Source: Phycomyces blakesleeanus NRRL 1555(-) (Eukaryota > Mucoromycota > Mucoromycetes > Mucorales > Phycomycetaceae). Taken from it: a stretch of 64,000 nt of DNA. Below, piece by piece: positions 38,556 through 51,300 of this stretch. Each line of letters opens with the position of its first letter. Position 1 is the first letter of the stretch. Below the pieces are notes generated by a model. It saw nothing but the letters and a program-made list of their open reading frames with translations, searched no databases and was not told where the DNA came from. The position numbers were made by a program, and so were the translations under genes. Location: assembly GCF_001638985.1 (NCBI RefSeq), contig NW_017265162.1, positions 496,001 through 560,000 of the forward strand. The letters are read 5' to 3'.

Positions 38556-39527
38556 TATCGCAGAACTCTAGGATTTTTTTTGCAAGCATGCAGTATACCA
38601 TGATTATTTGCTTCAAAAATCTTAATACCAAAGAAACTATTTCATACCAGAAAAAAAATTAACATGATAATATTGGTTTGATAAATAGCTTTGGTTTCTA
38701 TAGAAACGACAGTCTCAGAGAAGAGCAACTTGTCAAAAACATTAGTTCAAGAATCCCGCCAGATGGGATATGCAATAATCCATGTAATAGTAATATACTA
38801 AATCTATTAAGTGTGGAAACCCACAAAAATATTACGAAGAAACGTAAAAAAAAAAACAGTGATGTAGAGTGCTCACATCAATGCGACATATCTAAAAAAA
38901 GGGTTAGGAAGGAAGGATATATTTATGAAACTTGCTGCTAAGAGTATTACTGACTAAACCTTGTGGTATCAAAGACCTATTGAGCACATACATATTAAAA
39001 CATACAATACTGAGAGAAAATCAAAGTGTCGTTAATCACCCAAGTAATTTATTGCCAAAAAAGTAGCTATGTTGCAAATAATGTTTTAAAGTTTTCCTAC
39101 ACTATTCTGTATATTATTCATCGATAATATATTAAATATATATATAAAAGAAGTACTATGAGTGGAAGGATGCATATATATATCTATATATACATAATTG
39201 ACTCGAAGGATATGACTCGCTACTTGTTTTTCTACTAATATTGTCCCTTAACAATTGCACTATTTAAGCAAAGATAATTTAAACATATTCTTTATTAAAG
39301 CTGTATGTTTTATTTCTAATAAGCACATATACATATATGTCTTTGAGACCTACTCATTCAAGTATTATACCTTATTGGGCATCGTACATCTCCAACTTAA
39401 TAAAATGCATTTTTCATTCTTGTAAAAGATTCATATTTGCTTCATAGTGAGGCTCACAAAAATAACATAAAGATTATTTACCAGGTTACAAAATAAGAGT
39501 TATGAGGAGAAATCAAGACGGTTTCTC

Positions 39528-39605
39528 ATACAGCCTCGAAATTCGATATTTATTTTTAGAACTTGCGATCGTTAGTCCTGGGGCCAGTGCAAAATTGACT
39601 TCCAC
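39528..39605 (-). repeat. right inverted-repeat arm
   Basis: Reads on the complement GTGGAAGTCAATTTTGCACT and onwards, matching the left arm with scattered mismatches and one short indel. Confidence 0.7.
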
Positions 39606-40721
39606 TTAATGCGATTCTACTTTTTTGAAAGTGGATACAATACAATACAATACAATACAATACAATAAAATTAAATCTATTTTTATTCTACTTTCCAAAG
39701 GTGATCCACTAAAGCTTACATATTAAACTTATATATTTTAGAATCCTATTGTTCTGTATGCCAGTTAGTAAAGTACCTGTTTCGCACATTTTTTGTTATA
39801 TTGATGTCAAAAATGCATATTTATTTTTATCATAAATTTATATATAGCTTGAATAGCATTAGAAATAAAAGAAGAGCCTAAATAAGATCTAAATCATAAC
39901 ATCCACAGTGCAGCGTTTACTGAAGGAATGTACACGTGATTCTAGAGTAAAATACCCACAGTATCTAATTCAAACAATTGGATTTAAACTTGTGTATCAA
40001 ATAAAATGAAGAACCTAGTGTTCAATTAGTTGTATAACGCTCTTTCAGCAAAGACTGCTATGTGGATAGTGTATTACTCTTATACCTGTTAAACAATAGA
40101 GATATATCGCAAAAAGCAAATGATATCAAACGCAAACTCACAAAAAAAGCCCTATGCCTATAAATACCCAACTTGGGAGCCTATATAAAGATGATCTTCA
40201 TTGGGTGTTAAACTAACTTGTCGTGTAACATACACAATGATGAAGTATTTATCATTAGACTGTATCTTTAATAAATATATATATGGAAAATGTAGATAAA
40301 GCACCCAAAAACCATGCCTGGAAATTCAATCTCTTTGATGAATCGAAAAGCTGTTCACAGTAAAGCTTACAATTATTATAAGCATTCGCAGCAGTAAGAC
40401 AGACCCTAAAACATGGATCAAAGGAACAGAAAGGAGAGTGGTAACAAAAAAAGAATTTATACTAAATCTTATGGCCTAGGAAAGAAATATAGCATACTTC
40501 GGCTCAATTGAAATGGCATAAATCGTCCCGTAGCCATGAAAACAGAAGCCACTTGAAGAAGTGGAGTTTGTACAAGGCCAATCAACTGTCCAGCCTAAAT
40601 TTAGACAGAATGGTTACAATTAGTAGCTCCATATGGACACGCCCAGGAAGTGCTCTCTCTTACAAGGGAAAAACGACAGCAAGTGTGTCTTTCTCCACTA
40701 GTTCTCATTGCAAGCGCTTCA
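39606..40721. other. intergenic, no gene seen
   Basis: AT-rich stretch between the inverted-repeat element and the coiled-coil gene. It starts with an (ATACA)n run at 39636-39666. No coding feature recognised. Confidence 0.5.
39636..39666. repeat. (ATACA)n pentanucleotide repeat
   Basis: About six ATACA units 30 bp outside the right inverted-repeat arm. Confidence 0.85.
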
Positions 40722-42333
40722 ATGGCTAATAACGTATACTCAACTACAGCCCTGGAGGCTAACCACAACCCACCACAACCACCACACCATGATTTTGTCG
40801 ATCAAAGAACCCCAATAGAGATGAATCCCTCAAGGTCCATGCAACGTTCCAAAACAGTACGCAATCTCGGAAATGCCGGAAGTAGAGTACGAGGCTTCTT
40901 CAAAAAGCAAAACTCAAAAGAAGTCGATTCAAGTAAACCCACTCAAAACATACGCGATGAGCCTCAGTCGTTTTCGCCTGCTAGTACCCAGCGACCGACT
41001 CGACCAGTGTTACCATCATCATCATCTTATAGTCCAAAGTCGCAATTCGAACAGGACAGTGCTGATCTATCTCGACCACCATCATATAATATAGAGCGAG
41101 CAGCACAAGAGAAAGGTAAAGTGTTGTATTTCTGCATAGTCGACGCAGAAATATTTCCATAGCAACGGGGTTATTTGTGCATCGTACGACAACCCTGCTT
41201 TTCTTTATCTAACCTTTTGTCCCTCTTTCTCATCTTTAACCCTTTTTATTTCTGTACTGCTGATAGATTCGACAATGGACACCCGAATCAGTCAACCACC
41301 AGTTACGAATGGCATTCAGAATATAACCCCTTTAACTACAGACAAGGGTCATGGTGAATCAGCCGAGCCGCTTAATTCAGAGGCGGCTGAGCTCATGCGA
41401 GAAATAGAGCAAGTGAATGCTTCAATTACGCGTGCTAAACAAGAGATTGAAGCCGAAGCAGAGAAAAAACAGACATTGCAGGCGGAATTAGATGAGGCCC
41501 GTAGAGTATTCCAGGCACGAGAGATGGAGTATACCCAGGTCGAACATAGTTTCTTCGCACACACCCGTGCTATTCGTGCTACAGACGACGACTTATCGAC
41601 AATTCGAGACTCATTCAAACTACTAAAGTACTCAATTACTCGTGTCATCATGACATTAAACAAGAAGGCCGACAGAGCAACTGCCACCGAGTGTCTAGTA
41701 GCTGCATGGCCTAACCTCAACGTATTGGACCCTAATAGTCCAACCAAGGAGCTTGAGTCAGCGCACATCAATCTCTTGGCCGAAAAAAAGGTTCATGAGC
41801 ACCTGGTCCAGTCTGTGTTCCGGTGTCCTATTTATCCTGGTTTATCTGTGAACGAGTCATTTGCTGCCCTTAATGAGTGGCTGATTTCGCACGACTCCAA
41901 GTTTAACGTTCGTCTCCGGCAACAGCTCGCGTCGATTGTGGCTAAGAACAGCAAAGAAGGGGTTATTTTCCAAGCAGGCCATGCAGAAAAAAAAAAGATT
42001 GCAGACATGATCTATAATGATATTGCAGATATATATGCTCCATTCGTGCGCGAGAATGATGCAGCTGTCGAAGAAGACAAACGATACTCGACCAAGATTA
42101 CCGATATAGTCGACAAGGCCATGCGTTTGGTCGTAGCTATCCGTGGCCAAGATGTCGATATTTCCACACTCGATATCGAGGAAGGAAAACAAGCGTTTGA
42201 CGAGGAGACGATGGTTGATGTCAAGGGCAAGACAACAGGCATTATTAGGTTCTGCATTTGCCCTGTATTTGTAGGTGGCGATGGCGAACATGGCTTTTTA
42301 GAGAAAGGCAAGGTTGTGGTAGGAAGCAGTTAA
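40722..42333 (+). CDS. coiled-coil protein of unknown function
   Basis: Two exons 40722..41115 and 41267..42333, 486 aa, joined in phase by a GT-AG intron ending CTGATAG. Residues ~1-150 are disordered, Pro/Ser/Gln-rich, with a basic patch (GSRVRGFFKKQNSK). Residues ~165-240 form a strong heptad-rich coiled coil (LMREIEQVNASITRAKQEIE and on). A helical region follows to ~residue 430, containing DKAMRLVVAIRGQDVDIS, and the C-terminus is Gly-rich. I do not recognise the family. The next gene on the same strand, an AIG1-like GTPase, starts 146 bp after this stop, so a functional or regulatory link is possible but unproven. Confidence 0.75.
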
Positions 42334-42478
42334 GCCGTTCTTTTACACTATTTATACTTCATACCATTTCTCCCCCCAACCCCACCCCACCCCCTCTTCT
42401 CCCATTTATTTCCTGTGTAACAACACTAGTTCCTTCATTTCAGTGTACTCTTTATCTACATACTATTCTTCTTTTCCA

Positions 42479-43711
42479 ATGAATCATCAACTTGAGAATT
42501 TAAATCACGGAAGATCTTTTGAGCCGAACACAAGAGTACTTTATCGTTCAGTCACTCAAGTAGAGCAAAAGAAACCTTCAATTCCACATTACAATGGTCG
42601 ACCTATAGGACCTCACACTATGTCCTCTCGAAGACCTAATCCTCGATCGAATGAGACATCTTACCAAGAGAACATTCGACCGAATAATCCCATCCAAAAT
42701 GAAGCTAAGATTGATTATATTCCAGATGATCTTGTTCAGATCAATGGTGAATTGCCGTTGCCATTTATTCATCCATCTAGCAAAGGCACTGAAGATAGCA
42801 ATCATAAATCAACCTTATTGGCTTTGGGTGGAGATGAAGAATCGACAATGCGTCATTATGTTTTAATACCTCTTGGAAAGGTAAATGAGAACAACCTCAA
42901 TGCGATCATAAGATAAAGATGAATTGTATATTAGACAGGCGACGGAAAGTCTAGCCTTTTGAATGCCATGTTTGGTTATGAGCAGTTTGTGGCAAAGACC
43001 AAAGCAAAAGTAAGTTAAATAAGTATTGATATTCAATGGCTCGTGGTTAAAAAATATAAGCAATTTAGTCTGTTACTGAGCACATAACTGAGAGGACGAG
43101 TGTCTGGACTACGGGAACGCATGATGCCGTAATTACTGTAGCAGACACACCTGGTTTTGCCGATAGTTACGGTCGAAGTACCGAATTCAATATGAGTATT
43201 AAGGAGTACATTCTAGATATCGGTTCACGTTTGGGTATCGATGCATTTTTATTGGTGTTCAAGTTCAAAGCATCCTGGTAATCATGTCGTCTTTGATTTG
43301 CTATTCATAGATCATTCTCATCTTACATGATCATTTATTAGGGTAATGAAGGTACTAAAGGAGTTTGCAAATATGATGCAGGATATAGAGCCAGACACTT
43401 GGTGGGATCATGTTATTTTGGTTTTCACATGTGTGGACTACAACTCTGATATATCTACCGATATTTTCGAGAAGAAGCTCTATATCTCGAACGAATTGAT
43501 CAAGACTATTCAAGCTGAATTCAACCTTACAACACCACCTACGTTTGTGTTCGTGTCTTCCAAACAGCAAGCGAATTGCGCCCATTTCTCGGGTAAAGGC
43601 ACTTGCGACTGTAAAAATGAAGTTCACTACAAGCTGGATCGGATGAGGAAATTAAAGCAGGCCATTGCAGCCAAAAATGATGCTGGACGTTGGTTCCCAA
43701 AGGAAATATAA
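42479..43711 (+). CDS. AIG1/GIMAP-like P-loop GTPase
   Basis: Four exons 42479..42880, 42935..43009, 43069..43277, 43342..43711; 351 aa. The P-loop (G1) GKTGDGKSS is rebuilt exactly across intron 1 at residues ~133-141. G3 is ADTPGF, and a TCVD (FTCVDYNSD) stands where TKxD (G4) would be. After it a Cys-rich segment (NCAHFSGKGTCDCKNEVHYK) precedes a basic C-terminus. The DTPGF and general layout fit AIG1-type septin-like GTPases, which in plants and animals assemble on membranes. The N-terminal ~130 residues are a disordered extension with no domain. The non-canonical G4 suggests altered nucleotide specificity or divergence. The intracellular role in fungi is unknown. Confidence 0.72.
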
Positions 43712-43955
43712 GTTCTCTTTTTTTTTCTTTTTTAAGAAAATGTTTGTACTCGTCAGTGACGCAAAAAATGAAAATTCAATGTACAAAAACGAATATTTCT
43801 GGCGTAAATTTACCATAAAATAAGTGCAGACGGTAAAATACAACCGGCGATTTTTATATTTTAAAGAGCGCCGTGGTTTGTTGAAAAAAAAACTTTATTT
43901 CTAGTTTGCCTTATGCTGTGAACAGGCCTCTCTTTGTTTGACCTGAGACACTCTC

Positions 43956-46900
43956 ATGGCGATGACTGAGATACAAGCCTCAATATTGAGTGCTATAGAA
44001 ACAAGTAATTTTTGGTTGCAATGGCGATTCCCCATTGACTTCTGCCCCGGGATATTCGCATGCAATGACAATCCCATACCCGGTACACCCATTTATTCCT
44101 CCAAGACGCAAACTGGTCTGCAGGCTCAGCTACTTCTTTGTAGTGGTGTAGGCATTATTTGTCTTTTACTATTCTGTTCCTTGCGTGTCAGGTAATGTCT
44201 CCGGTCATATATTGTGCGTATTTATTTATCTGACACAAGTAAGGGTGTAAAAAAAATTTAGGTGGGGTACTATGTATTCTCCTAGACTTCGTATGTCAAA
44301 GTAAGTTTCATGTTGAAGCGCATATAATATGCCGAGAATACATATTCACATTTCTTGTGGTAGGCATGCTCCTGATCATCTCCCAGATACCTTTTTTGGG
44401 TGGATATGGCCACTGTTGAAGACGCCAAATTCTGTTGTGCTCGAAAAAGTCGGACTTGACGCTGTCGTGGTAAATACATTATTTATGCGTCGTTGGGAAA
44501 TAGTAATAATTAATATAATATACGCCTACAGATGCTCCAGTTCTTGATGATGGGATTTAAGCTATTTGCTTTATGTGGATTTTTTGGTGTCATTGTCCTT
44601 TACCCTATTAGCAAGATGGGGGGAGACTTGATAGACCCTATTAACCCTGACCCAGAAAATCCTGATAACTCCACCCAGCCTGACAGCTTGCTTGGTCTCG
44701 ATCTTTCGGGTTACTCACCTGCATTTTTATGGGTTTATCTATTCTTTACCTATTTATTCTGCTTTGCTACATTCTATTTCACTTTTATGAACTATCGTGA
44801 TTATGTCTACATTCGCCGTGAATATCTTTTGCGTATCGGAAAGACAATTCCTGCCAAGACAATCTTGGTTACAGGTATCCCACCCAATCTTCGGTCGGAT
44901 AGAAAGTTGGCTGAATACTTTGAGACACTTGGAATTGGAGTTGTGGATTCAGTCCATATTATTCGCCATGTTAGTCGTCTACTAGAGTTCATCAAAGAAC
45001 GTGCTCAGTATTTACGTCGTCTTGAGACAGCCTATACTGACTTTTGGGGTAACCCTTGCTACGATCCTACATACGATCCAGACCGTCTTTTAAGAGAAGC
45101 TGAGCGCGACCAGTCTCTGCATGCCCTTGACTGGACAACTACTGGTACCGAAGGTTTACCGACCCATAGTAAAGATAGAAAACGTCCGTTGGTGCGAGAT
45201 GGCTTTATGGGATTGATCGGTAACGAAGTTGATTCAATCAAGTTTCACACTGATAAATTCAATGAAATTGATGAGATGGTGCTGAAGGCCAGAAAGCACG
45301 GAAGATTTCTCCCAACAAGCGTTGGATTTGTTACTTATGAAGATTCAATCAGTGCTGTAAGACACACGAGCTTCCCCTGCTTTTTATTTTACTCATGCTA
45401 TTCTATATTTCATTCTAGTCTATTGCTTCCCAGGTACTCATTTCGTCTACACCCTTTCGGCTACGGGCCCATCTTGCTCCTGAGCCAAGGGATGTCTTGT
45501 GGGAGAATATAGCTATGCACGGGAGAGAAAGGGTCATTCGAAAAGGAATGATATGGTTTATCCTCTTGTTTCTCGTCTTCTTCTGGGTCATTCCAATTTC
45601 TTACTTCTCTGCTCTTACCAGTGAAAACTCACTAAGAAACTATTTCCCATGGCTTATAAAATTAGCAGAGAAACACAAATTATTACGCCAGATAATCCAG
45701 GGCTTTCTACCCACACTTGGTGTCAACATATTTATGGCTTTTTTGCCCTTGATTCTTAATGGTATGCACCAGATCCGCTATGTCTGCAGGCGAAGCTTAT
45801 TGTTGAACTCACGACACAACATTTTTTCCTTTGTATCATAAAATAGGACTTAGTGTAATTGAAGGATTCCCGACACGTAGTGAAGCAGAGGAATCTACCT
45901 TTAGCAAGTAAGTATTAAAAAAAGAAGAAGCAACAAAATCTGCTGTGACCCTACTAATAGTTTGCTTAGACACTTTTTCTTCCTCCTGTTCAACGTCTTG
46001 CTAGTCTTTACTATCTCAAGTGCTCTGTTCAAGGCATTGACGGAAATGATTGAAGATCCTACCAAAATATCCCAGATCTTGGCAACAAGGCTTCCCCAGG
46101 TCGCCCCCTTCTTTGTCAACTACACAGTAATGCAAGGCATGATGCTGTAAGTTGCTTTAACATATTAGCCAATAGACATCTGTCCCGGAATTGACATTTT
46201 ATGTTGAAACAGGCTTCCAATACAGCTCTTGCAGATCGGTCCGATCATTGTCCAGCTACTGCAAGGTACCTTTTTTTGCAAGACTCCTCGGGACTACGCA
46301 GAAGTTTTGGCACCTCGCATGTACAATTATGGATCAGGCTACCCAGTCCCAGTGTTTATGTTTGTTGTATTACTGGTCTATTCTACCATCAGCCCACTTA
46401 TCCTGCTGTTTGGTGCTGTTTACTACGGCTTGGCCTACTTAGTATTTAAGTATCAGCTCCTGTATGGTAAGTAGAGCTCATTATGAAACCTTTGATGGTC
46501 AATTCATTTGTGCTCATTCTCTATTCGTTCCACTTTAGTTTATTTTCATCCCTACGAAGTAGCGGGCAGAATGTGGCCCCTTGTGTTCTCACGCATCATC
46601 GTTGGACTTTTACTCTTTGAGTTGACATCCTCTGGATTGTTTGTGCTGAGACGTGCCTATCCCCTGGCTGGTCTCTGCCTTCCTCTGATTATACTTACCA
46701 TTGCATTTAAGATTGGAATGGAGGCAGCTTACCAAAAAAACACCCAGTTTCTACCCCTTCAATTGTTAGCCGAACGGTTTGGCCCAATGGCTTCGACTGT
46801 GGCTGAGCCTCCCAAGTCGAATGCTCCTCCTTCTGAACGATCGATCCACCCGATGTCCAATGATATCACCAGTGAAGTGGCAACTGAGACTCCTTCGCAA

Positions 46901-47623
46901 CTCGAAAACGTTCTGGATAATGGACTTAATGCCTCTGAAGCAAATGAGCTTAATCATGCATTAGACGGAGGGTCGAGAAGTGATATTGGACATGCAATTG
47001 ACGAAAGATTGGGTCATACAGCTGATGATGTACTCCGAAATGACGCTGATAATGAAAATGTACCAGTTATGAAACCACTCCGTCGAAGACGGACGGTGCT
47101 GGACGAGGATGATTATACAGCAGAGCCTCGTCAGTATACCGACTTTAAAGAGCCTCCTATGACCTTGTTAGACGGTATTCTCAATACGGGGATGAAGCAG
47201 TATGGTCACCCTGCTCTTCTTGGTGTTCTTCCTCAACTATGGTTACCTATCAAGGCAGGTCATACAATAAATTCAGGAGTATGCTATGGCTCTAAACAAC
47301 GATCTGTTGGATATGTGGCGAGCAATTCTCGATGTAAGTTAAGCAATTGTTTTGTTTAAAAGAAAACCAATTTTTTTTATTCACTTATATTGGGTACGGA
47401 TTTAGCCATACATGACCATGATGGAGAAAGACAACCTTTGTTAAGTACTCCTGCAATCAATATTCGAGAAGAGTCATCGAGAGAGATACCAAATGACCAA
47501 TTTAGGGTAGAGGAGAGTGAAACCGACGATGAATTTGAGGTGGGAACTTATTATCACCACCCAGAGAGACGCCATTCCCGTACATTAAGCAAGCACTATG
47601 GAGCAGCCCGATCACATCATTAA
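43956..47623 (+). CDS. CSC1: CSC1/OSCA/TMEM63-type calcium-permeable stress-gated channel
   Basis: Ten exons 43956..44191, 44262..44300, 44364..44469, 44532..45356, 45419..45761, 45847..45907, 45970..46146, 46213..46466, 46539..47333, 47406..47623; 1017 aa, all phases consistent. Features in order: an N-terminal TM near residue 60, the RMS-KHAPDHLPDTFFGWIWP loop typical of DUF221 proteins, two TMs, a cytosolic RRM-like insert with KTILVTGIPPNLRS and GFVTYED, then the RSN1_7TM block with APEPRDVLWENI, FLPLILNGLSVIEGF and YFHPYEVAGRMWP. The C-terminal ~250 residues are cytosolic, acidic and disordered. The family forms dimeric mechanosensitive, osmotically gated cation channels at the plasma membrane or endomembranes. 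Confidence 0.95.
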
Positions 47624-48359
47624 TATTAATATAAATATAAGTATAAATGTACATCCATATATCCTGTTTTTTTCTTCTTTTTTCTTTTTCGTTTGTTTGT
47701 TTTCTGATACTGTACAAGAGTTAATATTAGATGTATATTAGCAATGGGGGGTGAGAGGGAGAGGGTCTTTTTTCTTTCTTTTTTGGATACAATAGACTTT
47801 ATATTTAGCATTATTCTATATCAAATAAAGTGGTCAGAAAGGTAGTCCAGCAAGTAAACTTGTTTCTATTCATTGACGACAAGTCATAGATACTGTTATG
47901 AAGCTGACTGATAGGCTCAATGAAAAGCAGAAAACAAAGGGGTCCTTGTGTAAGCTTGTCAATGGTTCGATGGTATTGCAGAAAATAAGATAAATATCTA
48001 ATAGAGAATGAGGGAGGTCCCTCATGTTAAAGTCTTATAGCCTGGTAGTGTAAGCAAAATCCACACTGAGGCTTAAAAAACATATTCAGGGGAAAGGGTT
48101 CCAGCATAAAATACTGTCGCTTTGAGAAAATAATAATAATATTGAAGGAGTTCATGAAAGCATGTCGTCTTTTGACTCCGCGTCTATTACCCCTTGGCAG
48201 ATATAGAAAGGGGTGAGGGTGGGATGAGATGGGGGGTGGGGACCTTTTTCATCACCACGACTAGCGGAAAAAAAGTCATTTTTATTGTTATTTTTGTTTG
48301 CGATTTGTTGTGCATATCATTTGTTCTTTTATTTCAGAATCATTCCTCTGTCCTTTACA
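47624..48359. other. intergenic / 5' leader region
   Basis: 736 bp with T/C tracts. A TATTTCAG acceptor-like site at ~48331-48338 lies just before the ATG of the next gene, so an intron in its 5' UTR is possible. No other feature. Confidence 0.45.
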
Positions 48360-51300
48360 ATGAAACCCTGCTCAAAATATCCACATCAAGGCGAAGATAG
48401 TGACCAACAAGTTTTGTCTTCACATAATACCCGAATGTATTCTATTCAACAACGCCAACAACCAGGTACTGGTCTACGTGGTATCGATACCGGCCTCCAG
48501 GTCATTGAAGACGACGATGAAGAAGAAGAAGAAGAAGACGAAGACGAAGAAGAGATGATCATTGAAGATACCTCTTCAATGTCATCCTCGCCTAGTATAC
48601 CAGACGAAAATATCAATTTTGACCTTGTTTATGCTCTTCATACGTTTGTCGCGACAGTAGAAGGCCAAGCCTCAGTTGTCAAAGGAGACGCATTAATATT
48701 GATGGAAGACACGAATATATATTGGTGGCTCGTTGAAGTATTTAAGACGCGTGAGATGGGATACATCCCAGCAGAAAATATCGAGGTCCGTGTCTTGCTA
48801 TACCGTTAAGCAAATCAAAGTATGCCTGCAATTCTAAATTTTCTATTTATTAGACACCTTACGAACGACTTGCTCGCCTGAATAAACACCGAAACGTTGA
48901 ACTCACATCACCTCGATTGGAAAATAATGTTGAACATGAAGTTGACTTGCCTCGAGACGACATACCTTCAAAATCAAAGCGTGTGGTAATTGCCAGTGGA
49001 AGTGGGGCAACACAGATATTTCATTTCGAGGTTGAGTCAGATATCGAGGAATATGAAGACGATAGCGACGAAGACGATAAAACAGAAGATTCGATTTCAA
49101 TGACAGCAAACGAACAATCAAAAGCTAAACCCACAACAACAAGTACAGATTGGCAAGAACAACAGTGGGATCTTGAGTCGCCGATATTGCGCAAATCATT
49201 CGAGGACGCTGGACGGCCAAGTAGTTACGAAGCACACGAATTAAGAGTTTTTGCAGGCAATATCGGGAAGGGACCATTATTCCATGCGTTCATGATTGGC
49301 AACACAACGACAGCAGAGGAGCTTGTAAAAGAGGCAGTGGTCCGCTTTAGTATCCAGGACTTTGCCACCGAGAATTCTTCAGACTGCACCATTGAGCACT
49401 ACCTTGCAGTGCAAGGGCTGGACGGGGGTAGGTCTAAGCCAAGAGATATAGCAATTGACTAATACACAATAGCAGATGATTACGTTTTGGCCGGGCAGGA
49501 CAAACCGCTATCAATCTTCAGGACCCTTACGGCACCTCTAACAACACCAATGCCTAGCCTGTCACACATAAAGCGAATATCACAACAAGAAAGTACCCTA
49601 CAGGAAGGTAGAGTGATTCAGGCCCGCTCAAGACGTCCCCGATCTAGTAGCTTCAGTAGCTATGAGCAGACGTCGTACGATGAGGATTCTGTGCTCCGGT
49701 TCTACCTCCATAGACGGATTAAGCGGGCACATGAAAGGGAGGGGTTGATTTACATCAAGGTCTCCTTATACCCAGATGAAAATGTTGTTATCCCTTCCAA
49801 ACCACACAACTCTCGTGACGATGCCTTTACAACGAATCCAACCCCATCTACTCCATCCAAGAAAAAGCTAACTGTTCACCGCACCGAGATCGACCGGATC
49901 GACAAGATCATCGCTGTCCGACAAGAGTTGCAGATTGGTGCGGTGATCAATGCGGCACTCGACAAGTTCCATGTGCCAGACGCAGAAGCAGATAATTTTG
50001 GTTTGATGGAACAATCGCACGACCTGCCTGGTGCAGATGCTGGTGTTAGACGCCTTGCCAAATACAGAATGTCCGTGCGTGCTAATGGAAAAGGTAGATT
50101 GGGCCTAAAAAGTACAAGGCAACGTTGTGGAGAGAGGGGAAGAAGGGGGGGAAATACGAGTGATTTTATATTAGGGGAAAATCAACTAAGCTCGCTTAAA
50201 CTGAACTTGCATCAATCTTGCGTAGAATGGGAATTGCAACCTTTGGATCTCATGTCAACTGTCCTTCACCAGCAACATCCCTCGTCGCCTCACGGTCCAG
50301 TCACAAGCGATCTTTTATTCATACTTTCTCGATCTGACATTGATCCCGCGCACCGGCCAAGACATGCTCCTCGTTTGACAGGGGTTGCTAGGGCACTTTC
50401 TGATACACGCTTGTCTAGTGCTCCTCCGATGCTGACGTCGCAAGATAGACGTCCTAGTATCCTTGACATTTTGATGGATAGTCGGCCTGAGGACCGAAGG
50501 CCTAGTGCCACGAGTACTCTGGACAGTTCACGTGGAGACGAAAGAAGGCCTTCAACGGGAACATTGAACCAGGAACGAAAGTCATCCCTGACACCACAAG
50601 GAGGAGCCCCGGGATCCAGCCAGGGATCACTGGCTTCTTATCCAAATCATCCAGGAAAGCCAAACTCACCTTCTTCTGCTCTTTCTCCTCCTTCTCTCCT
50701 TGGCTTCCGTCGGTCATCCGTCACTTCCTCCAACATTTCCGGCAATTCACTCAGCTCAGACACGGCTATCGATAGCTCATCTTCCATGGCTCGCTCCAAC
50801 TCACTCCAACCTTCAACTGCCGATTCGGCAACTGAGGCGGGGAAACGCAAGAAAGAGAGTTCATTCAAGCAGCAGCTCAAGCGGCTTGTTGGCTGGGGAT
50901 CAAAGTCTAGAAAGACACCTCCAGCCGCCCTCTCTCCCCAGTCGACAATGGCAACCGCCACCTTCGACGTACATCCACTACAGCCAAGTCTGTCATGTAC
51001 AACTTCTCCGAGTATGTTACAACCCATTGATGCTCGCTCTGATTTCAGTTTCGCATCAGCCCCCTGTTCTGCTCGTCAAGCTATGCCTGGAACTCCTCAC
51101 TCAATGAACTACCCGAGCCAAAGCACCCTTACCGTACCAGAATCTACAGGAGGTGTTCGTCGCGCAAGCGCTCCAACAACAAGTATTAGCTCAGATTCAG
51201 CCAAACAGCCACCCAGTCGTCGTCTATCTGCAGTATCTTCTGTATCATCTGGATCCACATCCACAGATTCTGATACTGAAGATAATAAACATCTGGCACA

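Larger units (their letters stand above)
38479..39605. mobile_element. putative DNA-transposon remnant bounded by ~77-bp inverted repeats
   Basis: Left arm 38479-38555 and right arm 39528-39605 are imperfect inverted repeats of each other (about four in five positions by hand alignment). They share a perfect 22-bp core (38514-38535 and its complement near 39548-39569) and a CACTGGCCC block near the outer ends. The ~1.1 kb unit contains one short frame at 38678-38941 (basic, ITKKRKKK...) but no recognisable transposase. This fits a non-autonomous or decayed Tc1/mariner-like element; the outer boundary and target-site duplication are not certain. Confidence 0.6.
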
